Source: Xenopus tropicalis
Taxonomy: Eukaryota > Chordata > Amphibia > Anura > Pipidae
Assembly (NCBI RefSeq): GCF_000004195.4
Contig: NC_030683.2
Span: 45,521,358 to 45,585,357 of the forward strand
Reading direction: 5' to 3'
Length of the DNA stretch: 64,000 bases
The position numbers and the translations under genes are program-made. Below are positions 59,240-64,000 of the stretch, piece after piece. Position 1 is the stretch's first letter. Each line of letters starts with the position of its first letter. The notes under the pieces are model-generated. The model worked only from the letters and a program-made list of their open reading frames with translations, did no database searches and had not been told where the DNA came from.

Positions 59240-59944
59240 GATTAATTTGTTTCATAATTGAAAAGGGACCCAGAAATCACTGACCTACAGTAACTTCCTG
59301 CCAGGACAAGATAATTTTATGAGAGCCAGACTTTGTCTCCCACTTTATATTCTGGATTGTTGAGATGTCTATTATCTGCATAAACATTTAAGTTTTGCTG
59401 CACTTTACTTATAGTCTCTTGTAAAAGTTTAAAATTATCCTTCAAGAAGTTTATCTATTCTGAACAGCATAAAGTAAAGCTTCAGAAAATGAGGAGTGAA
59501 AAATGGCTGGATGCAAACCATATTTGGTGAAGAAAGGAGATTGGTTGATTGAACAGAGATAAGAGTTATTATAAGCAAATTCTGCAACTGGAAGGAGACC
59601 CAATTATCCTGAAGATAAGATATTAACACCTGAGATATTGCTCAGGAGTTAGATTTGTTCTCTTGGTTTGGCCATTGGACTGAGGATAAAAGGCAGTTGA
59701 GAAAAAAATTATAATTTGCAGAGCTTTACAAATTGACACTGTTTAATCTGGCAACCTCCTTGATGAATGTTTCAGCAGTAAGAGCAGCAGAGGGTAACTT
59801 ATACATAGGCATGAAATGGGCCATTTTAGTCAGACAGTCAACTACAACCAAGATAGTATTGCAGCCAAGAGAAGGTGGAAGTTCAGAGATGAAGTCCAAA
59901 GCAACAGATACACGAGGTCTAGTTGACCTTGGAAAGATCAACAC
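59240..59944 (-). pseudogene. gypsy integrase
   Basis: Core: VALDFISELPPSLG (first catalytic Asp), ILVVVDCLTKMAHFMP, TAETFIKEVARLNSV. The next expected block with the second Asp (SDRG-type) is deleted. Then SVQWPNQ/QSNGQT-like text in shifted frames, YLQDNWVS, VAEFAYNNS, SPFF.KYGLHP, and the C-terminal KVGDKVW-like region. Catalytic triad incomplete. Confidence 0.85.
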
Positions 59945-60049
59945 CAGATACAGATTCAGTCTTGATTTGGTCTATGAAAGAAGCTTGGATCAGGAGGAAG
60001 TTATGAGGTTGGAGAATGGTCTCAGACTGAGAAGAAGCTGTTTGTGAAG

Positions 60050-60757
60050 AATAAAATCTAGAAAGAGCATCAGCCTTAGCATTCTTCTCTCCAAGATGAT
60101 GTTAAATAAAAGTTAAACCTCATAAAAATAGGACCCACCAAGCCTGATTAGGACACAGTTTTTTGGCAGAACAAAGATATTCTTGTGATCAGTATAAATC
60201 AAGATGGGATGAAGACTCCCCTCTAAAAGGTACTACGATTTCTCCAAAGCCAATTTAATAGCCAGAAGCTCACGACTGGCAACGTCACAATTAAGCTTGG
60301 TCTTATTAAGCTTCTGTGAGATGAAAGCCACAGGATGAAGGGTATTAGTAGATCCAAATCTTTGGGAAAAAACTGCCCCAACTGCAGTCTCAGAAGCGTC
60401 CACTTCCAGAGTAAAGAGATTAGTAGGATCAGAATGTTTAAGGATTGGTGTGGAGGTGAAAAGGGTATTTAGAGTTTTAAAAGCTGTCTGAGCTTGCGAG
60501 GACCAAAGGAATTTCTTATTAGGAGAGGTAAGAGCAACAATGGGAAGAATAATGTGAGAGAAGTCTTAAATAAATTTTCTATAGAAGTAAGCAAAGTCAA
60601 TTAAACAGTGTACCTCTTTCCTAGAGTAGGTGTAGGTCAATCAGTCACAGCAAATGCCTTTCTAGGGTCCTCAGGAGAAGAAATTCAACTAAACTCTTAT
60701 GGAAAGTACACTTCTCGAGTTTTGCATTATGGGTGCACAGACAGCAAAAGACCTTTT
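60050..60757 (-). pseudogene. gypsy RT thumb and RNase H
   Basis: Reads KVFCCLCTHNAKLEKCTFHK, SLVEFL, then DFAYFYRKFI, a stop, TSPNKKFLWSSQAQTAF, PILKHSDPT, LEVDASETAVGAV (first RNase H Asp), HPVAFISQKLN, ELLAIKLALEKS, LIYTDHKN (Asp), and finally AKADALSRFYSSQTAS. All in the order of Ty3/gypsy RNase H; several frameshifts. Confidence 0.85.
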
Positions 60758-61668
60758 TTAAAGGAGAAAGAAAGGTAAAAACTAAGTAAGCTTTATCAGA
60801 AAGGTCTATGTAAATACAGCCATAAGCACTCACAGAAACGCTGCACTGACTTCTCTGTAAAAAGATTAGTTGTGTCTGTTTTCCTCTGCCAGAGACACGC
60901 AGCTTTCAGCTCTCTCTTCTCCCTCCCTCAAGAATGCTAAGAACTCACTCCCCCCCTTAGGAATGTGGATCTGAGCCAATCAGCAGGAAGCTGACTCATG
61001 GGGGCACATTTACTAACCCACGAACGGGCCGAATGCGTCCGATTGCGTTTTTTTCGTAATGATCGGTAATTTTGCGATTTTTTTCAGCGTCTTTACGATT
61101 TTTGCATAAAAACGCGAGTTTTTCGGCGTCTTTACGATTTTTGCGTAAAAACGCGAGTTTTTCGTAGCCATTACGAAAGTTGCGCAAAGTCGTGATTTTT
61201 TCGTAGCGTTAAAACTTGCGTGAAACGTTGCGCCTTTTAAGTTTTAACGCTACGAAAAAGGCGCGACTTTGCGCGCAAGTGTTAACGCTACGAAAAAATC
61301 GCGACTTTGCGCAACTTTCGGAATGGCTACGAAAAACTCGCGTTTTTACGCAAAAATCGTAAAGACACCGAAAAAATCGCAAAAAATACGAAAAAGTCGC
61401 AAAATGTTCGTTTCCAATCGGAATTTTTCCAATTCGGATTCAAAATCGTGTCTTAGTAAATCAGCCCCATAGTCTTACTTACACTTGGTCTGGGTGTCTG
61501 TGCAGTTATGGGAACTTTCTTTACACAGCTCAGCGTTTTTTCTTCCTGTTTGGCTTCTGATCATCTGAACGTGAGAAATATGGGGAGACTTAAGAGCACT
61601 ATTGTGACAACTGAAGGTATGCCTGCAGCTTGAGATTAACTCTTTATTAGCCTTTCCTTCTCCTTTAA
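60758..61668. repeat. TTAA MITE inserted in the gypsy element
   Basis: TTAAAGGAGAAAGAAAGG (60758) and CCTTTCCTTCTCCTTTAA (61651-61668) are inverted ends with TTAA at both limits. Body: 'aagctttatcagaaaggtct', 'gagccaatcagcaggaagct', 'tctgatcatctgaacgtgag'. Itself split by the MITE at 61000-61468. T2/Kolobok type. Confidence 0.88.
61000..61468. repeat. fold-back MITE nested in the TTAA MITE
   Basis: Ends GGGGGCACATTTACTAACCC and GTCTTAGTAAATCAGCCCC. Long complementary arms: 'aaaaacgcgagtttttcg' / 'cgaaaaactcgcgttttt'. Same family as 24402-24676 and 51969-52329. Confidence 0.88.
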
Positions 61669-62000
61669 AGGTACACGGTGTTCGAAGACTAAATTAGAAA
61701 ATATTAAGATGTCATCCAAATAGACAATAATATTTAGATCAAGGAAATCCTGAAATATATCATTAACAAAGTGCTGTGAGGTTTCTGGTGCATTACAAAA
61801 GCCGAATGGCATAACTAAATATTTAAATGTATGTATCTTGTACGAAAAGTGGTCTTCCATTCATCACCTTCGCAAATTTTAACTAAATTCTAAGTACCCT
61901 GGAGATCAAGTTTAGAGAATATATTCACTTTCTTAAGATGCTAGAAGAGTTCAGGGGTGAGAGGAAGTGGATACCTGTTCTCCACTTGCAGGGCAAAATA
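61636..62000 (-). pseudogene. gypsy reverse transcriptase palm
   Basis: Minus strand: NRYPLPLTPELF, stop, IFSKLDLQGT, stop, NLVKI, DEWKTTF, FKYLVMPFGFCNAPETSQHF, VNDIFQDFLDL and IIVYLDDILIFSN (catalytic YLDD, codons at 61722-61711). Typical chromoviral RT; at least two stop codons upstream. The final residues before the stop at 61636 belong to the inserted MITE. Confidence 0.88.
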
Positions 62001-62040
62001 AAAAATTATTAAGGCATCAAGCAAGTGAATGGGAGTTTTT

Positions 62041-62374
62041 TTTATATTGTTTTGTTGTCAATAACAGACTGATTATATTATTCATTGGGCTCAAAAGACA
62101 GGTACCCTAGAAATTGGACCCTGTAGTCTGCCAATACATATTGCTCTTCTTTTATACTTTCATTCCATCTTCCTTTATTGTGGATTTTTTCCTCTCTTTC
62201 CAGCTAAAACTGTTGCCTGAGAGTTATGACATGATGAATTAGAAGTGAAGGATCTTCTTCTTAGTAACCACATAACATTTGCCTCATGAAGGATGCAATA
62301 CCTCCACTGTTACATAGCTTGTGTGGTTAAATTATATAAATCTATAATATCAAATATTTCTAAAACCGAGAAAC
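62041..62374. other. unassigned DNA beside the gypsy remnant
   Basis: No further gypsy protease or gag text recognised. Confidence 0.4.
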
Positions 62375-62727
62375 TTAAAGAAGAAGGAAAGGCACCCCCC
62401 AGTGACTTTAATTGCTTACCTTTTTCCCCAAACTGGTGCTCCTGTGAGAAGAAAACAGCACCAGCCAGGGATTGCTGTGAGCAAATGTTTCCTCTTCCTT
62501 CTTTGAGTGAAAAGCCGAACTTTAACTTTTTGACTCTACTGCGCATCCTCGGGCCCCGGGATTCAGAAGACAGATAAAAGAAGAAAGTGGAAACACTTGC
62601 TGCAGGTACCCCAGGCTGGTACGGTTTTCTTCTTACAGGAGTACCAGCCCGGGTAAAAATGTAAGTGACTGGGGGGTACCTAACATTTGACACCTCCCAG
62701 TGATTTTTACCTTTCCTTCTCCTTTAA
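62375..62727. repeat. TTAA MITE, 353 bp
   Basis: TTAAAGAAGAAGGAAAGGCA and TACCTTTCCTTCTCCTTTAA inverted ends, TTAA at both limits; shares terminal sequence with 60758-61668. Subterminal 'ccccagtgac' pairs with 'cccagtga' oppositely oriented. Confidence 0.85.
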
Positions 62728-63076
62728 TGGAATATCCATCCGATGTTATCTTGTCGCATGCAGACACAGCATGCAGATGTGTTGCATCAGGCAGTAAAGT
62801 GTCCATGTAGTTTACACATCAGATTTTTCTGTCAGTCTCATTTTTTAACACATGCAACTACATCCAACTGTAGAATGCAATTTGCTATTCTGACACCAAC
62901 CTACAAAATCTCAAATGTAGTTTGATCAAAATCTCCTGTGTAGTTTAATCCTAAGAAAGCTTTGTGCTAATCATGTGTCCCATGCCTCATCAGAGACCTG
63001 GGGAATAATGTGCATCTGTCAAGGTATGACCAGTGTCTGATGAGCAACATCATTCAATGTAAAAGTACTTATATAT
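62728..63076. other. unassigned DNA
   Basis: Local repeats of 'gcatgcagac' and 'gtagttt' words; no gene. Confidence 0.4.
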
Positions 63077-63601
63077 TGTGGGGGTTCACTCGCTGGTAGG
63101 CTGCAAATGAGGCAACTTCACACACCAAGACCGGTGTAAGGGCTTCCTGCCCGTGTTTATTTTTCAGCGGTTGCAGAAGTTTCCCCTCGCAGGGGGTATA
63201 AAACAACAGTTGGAACAGAAATATCAAGCCTCCTGGCTAACACAAAAATAAATGCTTCCCTTTCTCCTGAAGCTGAGCAAATCCAGCAGCGTGTCTCTCT
63301 CTCACACACACAGGCTCATCAGCTCTCCTGCACAGCTTCAGGTGTACTACAAATAGGCCTAGGGCCTCCTGAAAAACCTGGCCTATGGATTTGGGAATCC
63401 ACCCACCCTGCTCTTGCGGATTCCCAGTAAGACCAGCCCCGGATCAACAATTTAAAAAACTGCAGAGAAACAAAGTGTTTCTATGCCCCAAACACTGCTG
63501 GTCCCACCTCAGTAAAAATGTCTGAGAATCCGTGGCCCAACATACCTGTTGTCAATCACTTTTCCCCAGGAAACCGGGGACCTTTTTGTCACCATACCAC
63601 A
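63077..63601 (-). mobile_element. 3' LTR of a minus-strand LTR retrotransposon
   Basis: On the minus strand it starts TGTGGTATGGTGACAAAAAG right after a G8 polypurine tract (GAGGGGGGGGATA, 63613-63602) and ends GAGTGAACCCCCACA, giving TGTGG..CCACA limits. It holds a TATA-like TTTTATACCCCCTGC and a downstream AATAAA (GAAAAATAAACACGG). 525 bp. The target duplication could not be checked because the 5' LTR is outside the window. Confidence 0.75.
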
Positions 63602-64000
63602 TATCCCCCCCCTCTGCTCAAGCCCGTGGGGCTGAGCACAGCATGCCATCAACGAATATACCCTGGAGAGAGCATCTGCATTACCTTGCAACTTTCCAGG
63701 TCTATGTTCCACTGAGAACTTAAAATTCTGAAGCGATAAGAACCACCTTGTGACCCTGGCATTCTTTTCCCTATTTTGGGCCATCCATTTAAGTGGGGCA
63801 TGGTCGGTGATAAGTTTGAACTGCCTCCCTAAGAGATAATATCTCAGGCTCTCCAATGCCCACTTGATGGCCAGACACTCCCTCTCAACAATGGCATACC
63901 TGCATTCAGCGGGGGTTAGTTTCCTACTTAGGTATGCTACCGGGTGCTCTTCCCCATTCACCACTTGTGACAGAACAGCCCCTAACCCAACCTCAGAGGC
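63509..64000 (-). CDS. pol polyprotein C-terminus, RNase H (partial, runs off the window)
   Basis: Open from the window edge with no stop: ASEVGLGAVLSQ (following the first RNase H Asp, outside), HPVAYLSRKLTPAECRYAIV, ERECLAIKWALESLRYYLLG (catalytic Glu), LITDHAPLKWM (catalytic Asp), VEHRPGKLQGNADALSR, then about 55 more residues including GLEQRGGICGM, which is encoded across the polypurine tract and into the LTR. No integrase follows. It is intact as far as visible, unlike the decayed gypsy copy to its left. Either this clade has integrase upstream of RT (as in Gmr1-like elements) or an in-frame deletion removed it. Confidence 0.85.
   Translation of the reverse strand, partial: ASEVGLGAVLSQVVNGEEHPVAYLSRKLTPAECRYAIVERECLAIKWALESLRYYLLGRQFKLITDHAPLKWMAQNREKNARVTRWFLSLQNFKFSVEHRPGKLQGNADALSRVYSLMACCAQPHGLEQRGGICGMVTKRSPVSWGKVIDNRYVGPRILRHFY

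Larger units (their letters stand above)
58480..62040 (-). mobile_element. Ty3/gypsy chromodomain retrotransposon, decayed and nested
   Basis: On the minus strand the pol order is RT (62000-61680), RT thumb and RNase H (60757-60050), integrase (59944-59240), chromodomain (59105-58950), the canonical chromovirus order. A likely LTR lies at lower coordinates (58480-58845) but its ends are unclear. Split between RT palm and thumb by the MITE at 60758-61668. Many stops, frameshifts and deletions; inactive. Confidence 0.85.

Noticed and set aside
61269..61472. Basic-looking plus-strand frame rich in K and S
   Set aside because: It is the palindromic arm of a fold-back MITE.

Overview
The window reads as frog genomic DNA, most likely Xenopus (X. 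tropicalis or a close relative). It is AT-rich and intron- or intergene-like, and I see no confident host protein-coding gene, rRNA or tRNA. The assignment to Xenopus rests on its repeats: TTAA-flanked Kolobok/T2-type MITEs, 'GGGGC..TTTACTAA' fold-back MITEs with 3-bp target duplications, a CAGGTATGGGA-terminated MITE present six times, a PIF/Harbinger transposon, a Tc1 transposon, a Penelope-like element, L2/CR1 LINE pieces and two kinds of LTR retrotransposon. No species-diagnostic gene is present, so the species call is inference.

Layout. 1-12 kb: mostly unique DNA with scattered MITEs, one conserved-element-like block (8.35-8.8 kb) and an inverted duplication (8.5/9.5 kb). 12.24-14.79 kb: a PIF/Harbinger element whose transposase keeps its N- and C-terminal ends but has lost the catalytic middle; a fold-back relative sits at 21.83-22.33 kb inside an L2-like LINE. 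20-28.6 kb: dense MITEs and LINEs, including a hAT-type element with a perfect 8-bp target duplication (25.14-26.24 kb) that contains an L2 LINE. 29.54-30.99 kb: a young-looking Tc1 element with 85-bp identical inverted ends and one main frameshift. 32.5-34.2 kb: a Penelope-like element deleted between its N-terminal region and its GIY-YIG endonuclease, with a tandemly repeated 3' tail and hammerhead-like hairpins. 35-45 kb: microsatellites, a roughly 100-bp direct repeat flanking an LTR-like tract, a candidate conserved block (40.8-41.3 kb) and a SINE. 45.25-48.25 kb: the most unusual object, a 3-kb element with inverted ends filled with about 18 diverged ~140-bp units, nearly all pairing a GC-box-like motif with a CCAAT box. 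50-58 kb: LTR-like DNA, MITEs, and a hammerhead-like motif split by a MITE. 58.5-62 kb: a decayed Ty3/gypsy chromodomain element on the minus strand, split by a MITE that is itself split by another MITE. 63.08-64 kb: the 3' end of a second LTR element on the minus strand, where RNase H runs directly into the polypurine tract and LTR.

The genes present are selfish-element genes and nearly all are broken. They do not form a pathway; they record successive insertions. The points of most interest are the GC-box/CCAAT array, the series of hammerhead-like motifs in Penelope-type tails, the RNase H-terminal pol at the right edge, and the parent/derivative Harbinger pair.
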